A stretch of 64,000 bases of DNA from Microthyrium microscopicum (lineage: Eukaryota > Ascomycota > Dothideomycetes > Microthyriales > Microthyriaceae), in contig MU004237.1 in the NCBI GenBank assembly GCA_010405405.1, positions 1,995,345 through 2,059,344 of the forward strand, in the 5' to 3' direction. Below, in pieces: positions 46,804 to 58,967 of this stretch; positions within the stretch are counted from its first letter, which is position 1; each line of letters opens with the position of its first letter. A model generated the notes under the pieces. That model was not told where the DNA came from, did no database searches, and saw nothing but the letters and a program-made list of their open reading frames with translations. A program made the position numbers and the translations under genes.

Positions 46804-48863
46804 TCAGCCTGAGTGCGGCTTAGGATTACCGAAAACCAGCGGCATTTCATTGTCAAAAACCCCATCTCCAGCATAACCACCAGCCCTGCGGGTTATTAGC
46901 GAATATACAAAACAAATTAAGCCGGAGATACTAACTTGATGTAACGTTCTTCCTGAAGATATCTGAGTGCAAGCTGGATATCTTCATGACTATATCGAGT
47001 GTCGCTACCTATGACTAGCTCGACAAAACTCGCGACATTGTGTGTAACGCCTCCACCTGCAAAAATACCTGCGTCAATCATTTGCCGTGCTGTTACGACA
47101 AAGCCTCTGGCACTTCCGTCGAGAACAATTTGATCCGATGTACTTTTCTTCCTCTGCTGAGCTCCATCATCTTTTTCACCGACCTCATCCGGGAAGTCAG
47201 ATGGAAACTTGGCATCAAAAGCAGCTGCCGCCTCAGCATACTTTTTTTCCAATTTGAGCTTTGTCACTCCTTTGCCAAGCAATAAATTTCCTTCTCTTTT
47301 CATCTTCTGATACCATCCACTGAGATAAGATTCGAAAAGCTGACCATCCTTCCCGAGAATATCTATATTTCTAACCCACATAAACTTGAATTGCTCTCGC
47401 AAATCCCCTTCGTAGATGGGTTCGAGGGCCAAGGCTGGGGATAGCGGTCTAATAGGAGAAGGAGTTCTCCATCGGGGCACCTCTATAGCTGGACGTTCCT
47501 CCTCCCATGGCGTAGTAGATGTCAGAGGCCGGTCATCACGCGTAGATGTAGCTGCGACTTGAAGCGTTGGCGCGGCTGTTCTTCTTGCAGCGGCAAGATA
47601 CTGAGGCAATCCAGCTTGAGCTTCACGCTCTTCTGCGATGTTCATCTGCTTCTCCATCATTTCATCCTCAACGCCGGCGTCACTGTCCTCACCGTCTGCG
47701 TCATTCTCCTCCTGATCCGTGTGATTGTCCTCAGCTTCTGCTTCGGTGGTCTCATGCTCCGTAACGTTGTCTCCATCATCTCGATCATTTGCATCGCTTT
47801 TCTCATGCTCTGTGATGATGAGTTCTTCGTCTGGAGCCTGGAATGCATCCTCCATGGTGGTGTCGTCATCCTGGTCCTCGTCCTCCTCTGATTCATTGTC
47901 TGCATTATCTGACTCCGGATGGTGTACCTCAACGTCCATAGTGGCTCCAGACTGTGCTATACTGGACTCATCCTCGCGGGCGGGCTCTCCATGTTCGGTG
48001 ACTTGAGCTGCATCTTCCATGGTTATGTCCTCAGGTTCTGCTTTCTTGGCGCCATCGTTGTTGGAGGCATCACCATACTCAGCGGATTGGACAGCGACCT
48101 CAATCGTGTCGTCAACGACAGTGTGATCGGGGCTCATGGCGGACGCAGGATTTGCTGTGTCTTTGTTGTTCTTCATCTCGGTGTCTGCTGGTTCTGTGCC
48201 ATTGGACTCATTCTGGCTGCTAGAAGTGCCATTGAGTATGGCCGGGACTGCCATCTCAGCGCTGTCGCCAACCGCAATGTCCGTAGAGCCGCTTCCAGAC
48301 CCAGCCTTTGTCACGTCACTCTCGTACTTCGAATCGATATTCCCAGTCTCCCCAGTCTTAGACTCATGCCGATCGCTAGAAGTTCCTCCCATCGTGGCCG
48401 GGGCTGCATTCTCAAAACCGTCGTTGACCACAATTTCCACGGAGCTGCTGTCAGATCCAGAGTTTGCAGGGTCCTCATTATGTTGCGTTTGAGTGTCTTC
48501 AGGCTCCGCTTTGCTGAGCTCAACATGCTCGTGGGCAGAGTCTCCAGTGCCAGTGGTGTAAATTCCAAGAGCTAGAAGTTCACCTTCCCTGGTGAAGGTT
48601 TGACTGTTGGCGGCGTGGCCTTCCGCCTGTATAGCGTCGACCTCATGGTTTGCGACGACTTGAGATGCCGGTTCTGGTGCGGCCGCCTCGACTACAACAC
48701 CGGCACGAGGATTGTCTTCGCTTTCAATGGGCTGTGATTGCCGGTCAGTGGGCTCGACTTCACTTTCCAAAACCGCGATCGTATGGTCCGAAGCCTCCAC
48801 GCCAGGCTCAGTTGTACCATGGATCTCACGATCGCGCTGGTCTGATCCGTTGTCTCTTTCCAT
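46804..48863 (-). CDS. Acidic, largely disordered protein with conserved C-terminal domain
   Basis: Exons 48863-46936 and 46885-46804; 669 aa. The final exon is supported by a GTTAGT donor, a CCGCAG acceptor and kept frame, adding AGGYAGDGVFDNEMPL to the end. The first 430 residues are very rich in Glu, Asp, Ser and Thr with loosely repeated blocks (ITMEDAAQVTEHGEP, TTMEDAFQAPDEE), so probably disordered. Residues about 480-669 look folded (FKFMWVRNIDILGKDGQLFESYLSGW and IQLALRYLQEERYIK). No signal peptide. A possible extra 5' exon at 48975-48958 coding MASFLR joins in frame through a GTTAGT...TTGCAG intron (total 679 aa). Family and function not recognised; the composition suggests a nuclear or chromatin-related role. 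Confidence 0.75.
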
Positions 48864-48881
48864 GAATGTGAGTTGCTGCAA

Positions 48882-49495
48882 TGAAAGTGTTGATGTAAGT
48901 TGATTTTAACCGCGAGAAGAAGTCAAATCTTTTGGGAACTTGAGTGAAAAGACTAACCCGCAAAAAAGATGCCATCTTATAAGTCTCACATCTCTGACAA
49001 GAGGATTGCCAGGCAAACTTTTGACAAAGGAGTTCCTGAATCTCTCCAAAAACAACCAGTGAGCCACGCATGCTGACCAAAGTGAGACAAACAGCTTTGA
49101 TCAAAGAGACATGACCCAGAAACAACTATATCTACGGCACCAAAACAAAAGCATCCATATACCACAAAAATAGTCAGTCGTGGCAAATAAACACAATGAG
49201 CGGGTGGCAAACATACATTGCGGTTTACCAAGCACAGAAAGAAGGAGCCGAGAAAGCTCTCACCCTCAACAGCAGCTATCCACAGCAATTGACCTCGCTA
49301 TCTTGACTCCAGCAAGCATATTCGAGTCGCAAACTTTTCCTTATTACGCAGAGAGCAATTTCTCCCACAACAATCCATCGATCAGTCAAAGTCATACATT
49401 CATTACCGAAAATACCATTGTCAGCTTGCTAAAGCACAAAAATCATTCAGGGGGTATCGTGACCTGTTCCTCATCCACAATTTCCAACTTCTTGA
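48882..49495. other. Intergenic, no gene recognised
   Basis: About 0.6 kb between two minus-strand genes. It contains the possible 5' exon of the acidic protein gene (48975-48958) and the expected 3' UTR of PRMT5. Other frames look like chance. Confidence 0.45.
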
Positions 49496-52188
49496 TCACA
49501 TCAAACATCCACTCTCCTTACTCGAATGCAGCTCCGTCGCGCCCAACCGCACAACATTTCCCTCGCCGACCGTTGTAAATGACTCCACGAGCCATTCGTA
49601 CCATACTTTGCGATCGTCGGTTTGGCGCCACATACTGATGACTAGCTCGGAGTGGTCTGGGAACGTCACTGGATCCTGGGAGGTCGTTAGCGCAGTAAAC
49701 ATAGCTGGTGGGAAGATGAAAGTAGTGTGCAGGTTGTGGAGATGACTTGGGAAATATGTGATGGTAAAGGGGAGTTGGATATAGGAAGACTTACCCTCAG
49801 CGGGAAATATATAGGAAACCAACTAATCATATCCTTACTCATCCGATCCATCGTCAACGGATTCGTACTCAACTCCACCAACCCATCTCCCTCCTCCCAC
49901 TCCTCATCATCACTATCACCAGTATACCCATCCCCATATCTATCCTCAGCACTCTTCTCACTCTTAAACAGCGTCGTCTCAAAGTATCCTGCAAAGCCAT
50001 GGCACACACCACGTTTTGGGCATGGGAAGACTAGTCTACAGAAACGGTTGTTATGTACATTTGCGCCGTCACCGCCCGTTGGTCCTCCACCACCACCTTG
50101 CGCGGATCCGCTGCGTCGGAGTGCGGATTGGGAGAGGATGGAGGGTGGGATGGGGTGGTTGAAGGACCAGGTTGGTAGGATGGTGGGTGTTTTTAGAGAT
50201 AGGGCTGGTTCGGTGGTTGTGGTGGTGTCTTCTTGGGCTTGGATGTTTTGTTGGCCGGGTTGTTGGGCGCGGGTGTTCCAGGAGAGGAAATCGTATTGGT
50301 GTAACATGACGACGTAAGGCACATTGAATATGGTCTTTGCGTCTGAAGAGCCACGTGCTTTGGAGACGAGGTCGGCGTGTAAACGGGGTGATGCGATGGG
50401 TGTTAGGAATGCGGTGTATGAGGATGGGATGGAGATGCCGTTTTTGCTTAATACGTGTTGCACGCCGTCGAGACATTCGGGGCTGAGTTCATTGTCGCCG
50501 AAAGAGCCCAGTAGTTCAGAGACTAAGATGTCGACTCCATAGCTTGTGCCGTCGGGGTGTTGAGGCCCTTTCCAGGATCGCATGTCGGATTTTACGACGG
50601 TGACTTGATTATTCCAGCGCTCGCGAGCATAACGTTGAAGGAGGACATAGGCGTTGGGATTCTTTTCGACGGCCCATACATCGACCGGGATGCCGACGGC
50701 TTTTGCAGCGGCTATCGCTCTGGAGACGAGTGGTCCTCGACCAGAGCCGGCTACTGCAATGACGATGCGGCCATCCGGGCATGAACCAGGATGTTTTGCG
50801 TCGATCCAGTCATGCAGAGCGAATGCGACTGCCCGTTCGTACCATTCATATTTGATTGGATCCTTCTCAAAGACTTCGTATGTGACCGACTCCAGATTGT
50901 CAGCGAGCGGTTGCAATGGCATCTGAAGTACATCTTGATATCCGGCTCCAAAAACGTCCATTGGTGGACGGAAAGTATCTCTTCTTTGAAGTACGCGTAG
51001 ATAGCTCAGTCGGGGAGCCGGATCAGACGATATAGAGTGAAAGAGTCCAGCATTGGAAGCTGCGGCCTCGGCCGGTGTAGGTTCGAGGTTTGATGCGCTG
51101 CTATATGACGAGTTGGGCGAGTTGTTTCCAGATACATTTGAGCTTTCGTCTAGTAGAATCCAAGGAGTGTGGCGTAAGCGCATGAAACGAGTGAGAAGGG
51201 TCTGTTGAGGTTTTTGTAGAACAGGTTGCTTGTGTTTGTTGAGAATAAAACTCGATTTTGGCATGATCAGCGTGGATACTGGTTCTGCTACCCATCTAGC
51301 CTGTATAGAAAATGATGGTATCGACTTCGGTACTACGAGAGCTACATCAAGTTAGATTACTTCATTGAAAATCATGTAAGGATAGTCTTGACTTACCAAC
51401 AGAAATCCGAGGACTATATTTGCAAAAGGTTCTTATGAACTCCCAAGCTTCCCAAGCTGTAAATGATCCCTGTTTCTCAACCGACTCTGGATGTCGCTGT
51501 GCAGCAGATCTCGAAAGATGCACATCGGAGGATCCAGCTAACGATGAGAAAAGAGTAGATCCCGAGGATTTGACGGGTGAAAATGGCAAGACAACATGAA
51601 TATGGAGGTAGGCAGAGACACTGAGAGCTTCGTATATAGCTCTAGCATACTGACTGAGTCCACTCATCGAGATGGTTCCATCAGGAAGTAGCGGCCCTGG
51701 AGTAAGAACCTGAGAAATTCCACAGAAAGAAGCATAAGCAATCTCCAATCCAAAGACTTGGCGAGATATATCAGCAACAAGAGGGTCTGCAGATGCAAGA
51801 TCTATCCAAGAGCTGGAGACGGCAAGCAACTGGCTGGTATTTGCACTAGGAACTAGGATGGAATCTTCAGGAGTGAGAGCGGCAACTATTGGATTTGGTT
51901 CTGTGCTCTCTAGAGAGTATTTTTCGGTATGGTAATGGGTGTCAACGATTTCCTGTATATGAGAGCGAAACCGAGCAGTTGTGATGGGGAAAGTGTTCAT
52001 GTTGTACTATATTGATTAGAGATAGACAGTTTAGTGGTTTTATCCGATCTTACTCCAAGGTCATTGGCGTGTGTGCTTGCCTCCGCTAGCTTATCATCTT
52101 GATGCGAACTATTTCCACCATGATGGGTATCATGCAAACCAATATACCACATGGCTGCTGGTGCCTCTGTCTGTGGAGGAGTTGCCAT
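49496..52188 (-). CDS. skb1: Protein arginine methyltransferase 5 (PRMT5/Skb1)
   Basis: Four exons: 52188-52054, 52006-51397, 51341-49795, 49675-49496; 823 aa. The N-terminus (MWYIGLHDTHHGG...DLGYNMNTFPITTARFRS) and the region to about residue 250 form the PRMT5 TIM barrel. The Rossmann part has AGSGRGPLVSRA (about 441) for S-adenosylmethionine, and the double-Glu loop ELLGSFGDNELSPECLDG (about 524) holds the catalytic acids. The end (SMWRQTDDRKVWYEWLVE) matches the beta-barrel. PRMT5 makes symmetric dimethylarginine on Sm proteins and histones. Unusual low-complexity loops occur: a Gln/Thr/Pro/Gly-rich stretch at about 600-675 and an acidic one soon after (DSDDEEWEEGDG). The last intron (49676-49794) is 119 bp. 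Confidence 0.93.
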
Positions 52189-52751
52189 GATAGCAGTGGC
52201 CCAGTGGGCGTTGGTTCCAAGCTCTTTTTGACGTCTATAATCGTCTTGCCTCTTGTTTGAAATCCAGTAAACACTTTCTTCGGCGATAAACACGATAAAC
52301 AAAAGTGATGAAGAATCCAACTTCGCTAAATGCAAAAGTAGGCGAAAGACCAACTCATCAAGCAAGTAAATGGACGCCTGCCTCTGCCTGTCCAGGTGGG
52401 CGGTGACTGCTCCCACAAGAAATATTTACGCCTAAAAGGGAAGGTCTAAGAGGCTGAGAAAAAACAGCAGTCGCGATTCACTCATGCCAAGATTGGCCCG
52501 TGCACCAAGAGTGACATTTTCTGTTGCAAAACGCCTGATGCATCTCAACCTACACAATTTACGAGCTTTAATGCTGTTTTATCCCAACATAAACCTCCCC
52601 ATCGTTCATCTCCAGTACCAAGTGAATTAGCAGGCTATTTCATAAGCAATGCTCTCTGTGTACACAACATAAACACTCACCATCGCGACGCGCCCCATCC
52701 TCCACATCTCCTTCAAACTTCAACCTCAGTCCTTACTCCATACCCGCCATA
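52189..52751. promoter_or_regulatory. Divergent promoter region, PRMT5 and Cef1
   Basis: The 563 bp between two head-to-head genes, both linked to splicing. A CT-rich stretch precedes the Cef1 start (about 52690-52735). An open frame continues a little upstream of the chosen PRMT5 start, but the MATPPQTEAP start matches the family best. No specific factor site is claimed. Confidence 0.45.
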
Positions 52752-55091
52752 ATGCCTACCGTCAAAGGAGGTGTCTGGACCAACATCGAGGATGAAATTC
52801 TCAAAGCTGCCATCTCAAAATATGGTCTCAACCAATGGGCTCGAGTCTCGTCTCTGCTTGCCCGCAAAACCTCGAAGCAATGCAAAGCACGTTGGGACGA
52901 ATGGCTAGATCCATCGATTCGAAAGATAGAATGGTCCCGTGAGGAAGACGAAAAGCTGCTGCACTTGGCCAAGTTGATGCCCACGCAATGGCGAACGATT
53001 GCTCCCATAGTTGGTCGCACTGCAAATCAGTGTCTCGAGCGTTACAACAAGCTGTTAGATGATGCGCAAGCACGAGAAGATGCTGAACTTGGCCTTGCTG
53101 GGCCTGGCGATGAAGCAAGTGCGCCCACTGCTGATGATGTTCGACGATTACGGCCCGGAGAGGTGGATCCAGATCCTGAGAGCAAGCCTGCCCGTCCTGA
53201 TACAATTGATATGGATGAGGATGAAAAGGAAATGTTAAGTGAAGCTCGAGCTCGTCTGGCCAACACACAAGGAAAGAAAGCAAAGCGCAAGGCACGAGAA
53301 CGTCAGCTCGAAGAGTCCCGACGGGTAGCCTCATTGCAAAAACGACGCGAGCTGAAAATGAGTGGTATCAATATTAAGCTCAAGGCTGCAAAGAAAGGCG
53401 AGATGGACTACAATGCCGATATACCGTTTGAGCGCCCTGCTGTACCTGGATTTTATGATACAACAGATGAACAAGTGCGCAATGAGAAAGAACGAGATGC
53501 CTTTGATCCTCGGAAACAACAGCTTGCCATCAAGCGAAAGGGTGGACCGGAAGATGAGCAATCGGATAACAAGCGGAAGAAGACCGACAAGGCTGGACCC
53601 AATGCTGGATTCGGTGCGGCCATGAAAGCAGCTCAAGCTCAAAAAATTCGAGAAGCAGAACAGATGAGCAAACGACGAGGTCTAGTTCTGCCCGCACCCC
53701 AGGTCGGTGACAGCGAAATGGAGGACATCGTCAAAATGGGTCTTTCTGGCGAACGAGCGAGTTCTAGTTCAGCCGAGAATCACGCAACCAAGGGTCTCAT
53801 CGGCAATTACAATAACATGACAGGTGCAACTCCTATTCGTACTCCTCGGGCAGCTCAAGAAGAAGATCGAGTTGCCAACGAGATTGCCAATATTCGAGCT
53901 CTAAACGAAACACAATCAGCGCTTCTTGGAGGTGAAAACAATGACCTAATCGAAGGCTCCGGGTCGACTGGATTCGAAGGCGCTGCTCCTAGCAAGCATG
54001 TAGTTGCAACACCTAATCCAATGGCAACACCATTCCGACAAGCGAACGGTACAAATGGAGCACCATCGGCAACACCATTGAGAACACCCCGTGATAACCT
54101 CAGCCTCAACCGGGAGTCCGGCATGCAACTCGTTGGTGCTACACCGCGAGACATCAGATTACACGAAAAAGCATCGAAACAAAGCCTCATGAGCCAACTC
54201 GCTGCTCTACCAAAACCAAAAGAGTCCGAGTGGGAGCTCGAACTTCCAGAAGAGCAAGACGAAATGGTCATAACATCTGATAGCGTGGCTGAAGATTCAG
54301 CAGCTAGAGATCGCCGAGAAAAAATGCTTCGGGATGCTGCTGAGCTGTCCGAGTTCAAGGCTCAGAGCATGGTTGTGCAACAACGCTTACCTCGACCCAC
54401 TGTAATCGACTTGAATGCTTTACTGAAGAACGCCAAAGCCATCGAAGATCCTTTCAGAAAAGCAGCCGCCATAGAAACGGCTCATCTCATTGCTCACGAT
54501 GCTGCCAAATTTGGAGGAGGAAGCGTCAAAGTCACAGGCACCCCTAAGGCTCTTCGCCCAATCGAACCTAGCGCACTAGAAGAAGCCCGTCGCGCCGTCC
54601 AAGAACAACTCGCCAACGAAAAGAACGAGGAAGAGCGCAAAAGCTTTACAAACGGCTGGTCAGAGCTTCACTGCAAGGGTGGACTCCCCGGCATGGATGG
54701 CTACTACGAAGATGAAGTCGATGAACATCAAATGCTTGTCGAATCATTAGACGAGCTACAAGACTCCATTGGTGATTCTGCCAAGAAAGGCACAGAGCTT
54801 GAAAAGAAATTATCGAAACTTCATGGTGGCTATATTGCGCGGTCCAAGATGCTCAAAACGAAGATCGCGGATACTGCCAAAGCACTCGAGAATGCACGAA
54901 TTGGTTTGAACACTGCGCTTGATGCGCAGGCCAAGGAGGACGGTGCGATATCTAGGCGACTCGAGAAGCTGCGCGACGAACTGGCATTTGTCAGTCGACG
55001 CGAGCGGGAAGAGCAGGAGATTTATAGGAACGTTAAGGATGAGTTGAGCACGCTTTCGTTGCAGGTCCCTGCGACTAATGGTGTGCATTGA
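52752..55091 (+). CDS. cef1: Pre-mRNA splicing factor Cef1/Cdc5
   Basis: Single exon, 779 aa. Two Myb repeats open the protein: [20 protein letters not shown]...W (about 6-56) and [19 protein letters not shown]...W (about 57-106), with the Cef1 signature [16 protein letters not shown] conserved helix ([21 protein letters not shown]) follows, then [10 protein letters not shown] and [12 protein letters not shown], all typical of Cdc5. The C-terminal half contains threonine-proline motifs (TPIRTP, TPRD) for phosphorylation and ends in coiled coil. Cef1 is a core subunit of the Prp19 (NineTeen) complex needed for spliceosome activation. Full length and apparently intact. Confidence 0.95.
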   Translation: MPTVKGGVWTNIEDEILKAAISKYGLNQWARVSSLLARKTSKQCKARWDEWLDPSIRKIEWSREEDEKLLHLAKLMPTQWRTIAPIVGRTANQCLERYNKLLDDAQAREDAELGLAGPGDEASAPTADDVRRLRPGEVDPDPESKPARPDTIDMDEDEKEMLSEARARLANTQGKKAKRKARERQLEESRRVASLQKRRELKMSGINIKLKAAKKGEMDYNADIPFERPAVPGFYDTTDEQVRNEKERDAFDPRKQQLAIKRKGGPEDEQSDNKRKKTDKAGPNAGFGAAMKAAQAQKIREAEQMSKRRGLVLPAPQVGDSEMEDIVKMGLSGERASSSSAENHATKGLIGNYNNMTGATPIRTPRAAQEEDRVANEIANIRALNETQSALLGGENNDLIEGSGSTGFEGAAPSKHVVATPNPMATPFRQANGTNGAPSATPLRTPRDNLSLNRESGMQLVGATPRDIRLHEKASKQSLMSQLAALPKPKESEWELELPEEQDEMVITSDSVAEDSAARDRREKMLRDAAELSEFKAQSMVVQQRLPRPTVIDLNALLKNAKAIEDPFRKAAAIETAHLIAHDAAKFGGGSVKVTGTPKALRPIEPSALEEARRAVQEQLANEKNEEERKSFTNGWSELHCKGGLPGMDGYYEDEVDEHQMLVESLDELQDSIGDSAKKGTELEKKLSKLHGGYIARSKMLKTKIADTAKALENARIGLNTALDAQAKEDGAISRRLEKLRDELAFVSRREREEQEIYRNVKDELSTLSLQVPATNGVH

Positions 55092-55512
55092 GGTCTGTAT
55101 ATACTTAGTGCTGTGAGCTTGGATCGATATTGGAATACAAGCACAAACTTGGTGCCATAGGCAGTCCTTAGGGTGGGTTTGCTATCCATGGCATGGAAAT
55201 AAACATTGCGATGATATTACCCCTGAATGTGGATCTCTGTTGGTGATTCGCTCATTGGATAAGTTTATGCATGCGGTACCGAGGTTAATGTGGGGTACAG
55301 CTTCGATTACTACCTCTCCTCTCATATGCTCCAGTTGTATATCAAAACAATAACGGGGATCTAATCGAGTGCCAACGACCCCTCTTTACCTCGCTGTATA
55401 ACATCAAGTGTTTCCTTGATTCTCAGAAGCAGTGGATCTCGATTACGCGGACCAAACCATAACCCCAACCTCAACACCATCACCATCACCAACCTGAGAT
55501 TCAACCGCAACA
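55092..55512. other. Intergenic, no gene recognised
   Basis: Short gap with the Cef1 3' end and the promoter of the isomerase gene. A CA-rich stretch just upstream of the isomerase start (about 55460-55495) is probably its leader. Confidence 0.5.
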
Positions 55513-56793
55513 ATGTCCAAAAACACATATAAAAACGTCATTGTCGAAATCAAAGGCCAAATCGGCATAATCTATGTACTTACTATTCTCCCCCCAAACA
55601 CCCCAAATACCCCATCCCAATCCACTTCTCCCATACATCACCACTAACTCCCCCATCCAGCTCAACCGTCCCAAAACCCTCAACGCCTTCGGCGACAATC
55701 TAGGCGATGAAGTCATAACCGCTTTCCGCGAACTAAATGAACACCCTGACACAATCTTCACCGTCCTTACCGGCAAAGGCCGCTTCTTCTCTTCTGGTGC
55801 TGATGTCAGGGGCGGTATACCAACTGCGACCGGCGCGGGTGGAAATCAGACTGATGCGGGGAAGAAAATTGCGAGTATTAATAAATTTGCTGCTAGTATG
55901 TATTTCTTCCTTTTCCAAAACATATCACAAACGACAGGGGAGTATGATGGCGCTCGAAGTCTCGTTGGTGCCAATGACCTCGCTGCGTTCAGGAGAACAC
56001 TGGCCATCACTCGGGGGATGTTCGCTGACTTTCACATAGCACTCGAAATGATGCGTTCCGCCATCGACCACAAAAAAGTCCTCATCCTCGCCCTCAACGG
56101 CCCCTCCGTCGGCGGCGGCGCCGCCTGGTTCCAAGGAGTTTCCGACATTGTCCTCGCCGCGTCTGGCGCGTGGCTCCAAGTCCCTTTCTCTGCGCTGGGA
56201 CTCGTGCCTGAGAATGGGTCAGTCACTACATATGCGCAGAGCATTGGACAACATCGTGCGAACGAGTTTTTGATGTTTGGACGGAAAGTTAGCGTGGAAG
56301 AGATGGAGAGGTGGGGGATGGTGAATCATGTGTTTCCCGCAGAGGGATTTCATGAGAAGGTGATTGAGTATTTGGAGGAGCAGTTGGAGGTTAATGATGG
56401 GAAGGCGATGTTGGAGACGAAGAGGTTGGCGAATATTCCGTTGAGAGAGACGAGGATTAATGCGTTGTTTAATTCTTGGGAGGCGTTGTCGGAGAGATCG
56501 GTTGATGTGAGTTTGTCAAGATGTGATCAAATCGTTTTGTTTGATATCTTTAATCACGGTCCTGCCTGATTGGGGCAAGATCATGATTTCAGCATATCGA
56601 GACGTTTTGGGCACCATTATGTCAGCTATGATTATTCGTTACTAATAGATCTTCAGGGGGCATCCGCCGCGCGGTTTGAGGCCAAGAGAAAGAACCTAGA
56701 ATGTAAGTCTTGGTGTCGCGGGTGTACGCGTGGGCAGTCGCAATGAAAGCGAAGCTAACAAGATTCTTAGCAAAATCAAAGTCAAGACTGTAA
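55513..56793 (+). CDS. Peroxisomal enoyl-CoA isomerase (Eci1-like), PTS1 SRL
   Basis: Proposed exons: 55513-55575, 55661-55895, 56040-56506, 56657-56702, 56771-56793; 277 aa. Crotonase signatures are LNRPKTLNAF, TGKGRFFSSGADVRGG (oxyanion hole) and ALNGPSVGGGAAW. SDIVLAA and LGLVPENGSVTTYAQ match Delta3,Delta2-enoyl-CoA isomerases, where the Glu of LGLVPENGS is the likely catalytic acid. The last two small exons add GASAARFEAKRKNLESKSKSRL, ending in Ser-Arg-Leu, a peroxisomal import signal; an unspliced reading stops earlier without it. The 55896-56039 intron is 144 bp, a multiple of three and open, so retention would insert 48 residues. Likely role: beta-oxidation of unsaturated fatty acids. 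Confidence 0.82.
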
Positions 56794-58967
56794 CAAATAA
56801 AATAAACTTCTGGCCTGCGGCCAATTCCCATGCGCTAAGATCTGGGAAACTACCTCAGTTGTTTAGGGCGATCGGCATAGAACATCGATCGTAAATGCTA
56901 TGCATTGTCAACGGGTCCGCGCAAAAAAACGGGTCCGCGACCTTCTATTCTCGAGACTAGTTACTTCCTACACTAAATGTTATAGGAAAGCGAAGCACAA
57001 CTAGCTTTTTTTGTGTTTACTTTTTTGAGCCGCACGCCGACCCGGGGAACTTATCATGACACCAATGTGGCTAGAGTCCATGGTCTATATTGGTCAAGGA
57101 GATCCCAGCTAATACCAAAGAGCCTCAATTCTGCTCCCAGGTTTGACAAGAATGTGGCAACGAGCTACCTGGTTTGGCCGGCGTTATTCTGTTTCCACAC
57201 GTAGGTTGTGGGGAATTGGGCGATCATAGGTAAATCTGAAGTATCAACTCGTCGCATGTATCCACGAGGATTGATCACGGTCTGTCCCACACCAAGATTG
57301 TATATTACTTACTGCTCTTAGTCGCGGATTGTCGGACCGCAAATGGGTCAGGCCGAAAAAAAGCACTGGTGGCTGAGCCTTCGAAAGGGTAACGTTACAG
57401 TTGACAATGATCACGCGAGCCGCACAGTAGAGTACATGTCAGTTTGCCTGTGTCAACACCAACTTTACTAAAGCAACGTATCAGTCCCAGGTACCTACTC
57501 GTAACATCTACGGCGAACCGTTGCAGAACTCTAGGTAGAAGTATCCATAAAGTCGTTCGTCCGGCTGACCATGAATCCAGGCTTTCGGAAACACCAAAGC
57601 GATTAATGGTAATGGTGTTACGTTTATTAGACGCACAGGCGCGCAATTCTTACTTCCCATGGAAAAAGTCTAATAGATCGGAGGTAGTCGTTTACAATAC
57701 TTGCTGTACATCTGCTGACTTGGGTATAGGGCACATCCAGCAGTAGAGTAAGTGTTGGGAAATTTTGTTCTATATCGCCGCACACCACCATACTCTATAT
57801 AGAAGCTGGTCAGTGCAGGTTCTATATCATAATAGGTGTAGTGACCTAATATATGCTAGCAGCACATCATTTGTGCGACTTTCGCTTTCGGCAGTCGGTT
57901 TACTTTAGTAGGGTTTGTCGACCATGTACGGTGCAACGATGCAAATTGTACCACAACAAGTGACCTACGAGGATAAAGTTTCCATTCGAAAATGTCAAAT
58001 GGCCAAGTCTGAATGGAGATATGGTCGAAAAGTCTGCAAATAATCACTGGTTTTTGGACAAAAGTCTCGAACCTGCAGATAACGGTCTCCGACCCAATGG
58101 CACGTTTATATTAAGAAGCTTGGGGACTGCGGCTATTGGACCTACCCGGTTAATGCAAATTAGCGTACCTGTCAAAGGTATAACACATTTCCAGAAGGAT
58201 TCTATAGCTATCAGCTTTCCACATGTCGGGAATATAATTCAGATCACGGTTTGGGGTACGTGGGTACGACTACCAGGACTTTGTGAAGACTGCCACACCT
58301 GCCACGATTGCCTGGGCACGCGGTCATATCACTTGATGTTATTGAGGCAGATTATGGATCTACCTTCTCCAAGATCTGGCATGCTCAAGACAGTAGGTGA
58401 TCGAGTGTGGGGACCTCTTTGCCGGCCTTAATGTAACGAGGGAAGTAATGTATAGCGCTTAGTCGTGCTTGGAGAGAACTGACCAACAAAACCTGGTACT
58501 ATACCGTATGAAAAAAGGCTCGTGCCGTGTATCAAGAGATTATGTGGAGTGTAACGCATGCTCCCATTCGGCAACTACCCAATTGAAATAGATGTCCGCT
58601 AGGGGCCTCTCATTTCTCACGGTTATGCACCCCTGCCAAGGCGGATCAAATATCTGAGCTGGGCTTTATATCTTGCAAGTTCTGTTAAGCAACTTGAGAA
58701 GATTCCATGGGCTGATGCGCAATTAGACCCTGGACTATGGAGGCAGATGGACATGTGGTAACTTTCGACCAGGTTGACCTGTTGGAAAACTTCCGCAAAT
58801 CTAATGTACGTGACGATATGACCGCGTTTTGGTGTCGTTCGTCCGCCGGATATGTTGGTGCGCAAGAATATTATATAGGTGGCAGATATCATGTCTTCTC
58901 AAATAGCTTGATGTCTTGACCAGCCCATTCTTTTTGCATAGCATTGGTTCACTCCTTTGAGACCACC
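56794..58967. other. Intergenic, 2.2 kb, no gene recognised
   Basis: No supported gene. Frames such as 58021-58431 (136 codons) have no motif or splice-supported extension. A direct repeat ACGGGTCCGCG occurs at 56911-56921 and 56930-56940, 19 bp apart, possibly a transposon-end remnant. The lipase promoter is expected at the right end. Confidence 0.45.

Noticed and set aside
58021-58431. Plus-strand frame of 136 codons
   Set aside because: Composition is not protein-like, no family match and no promoter or splice support.
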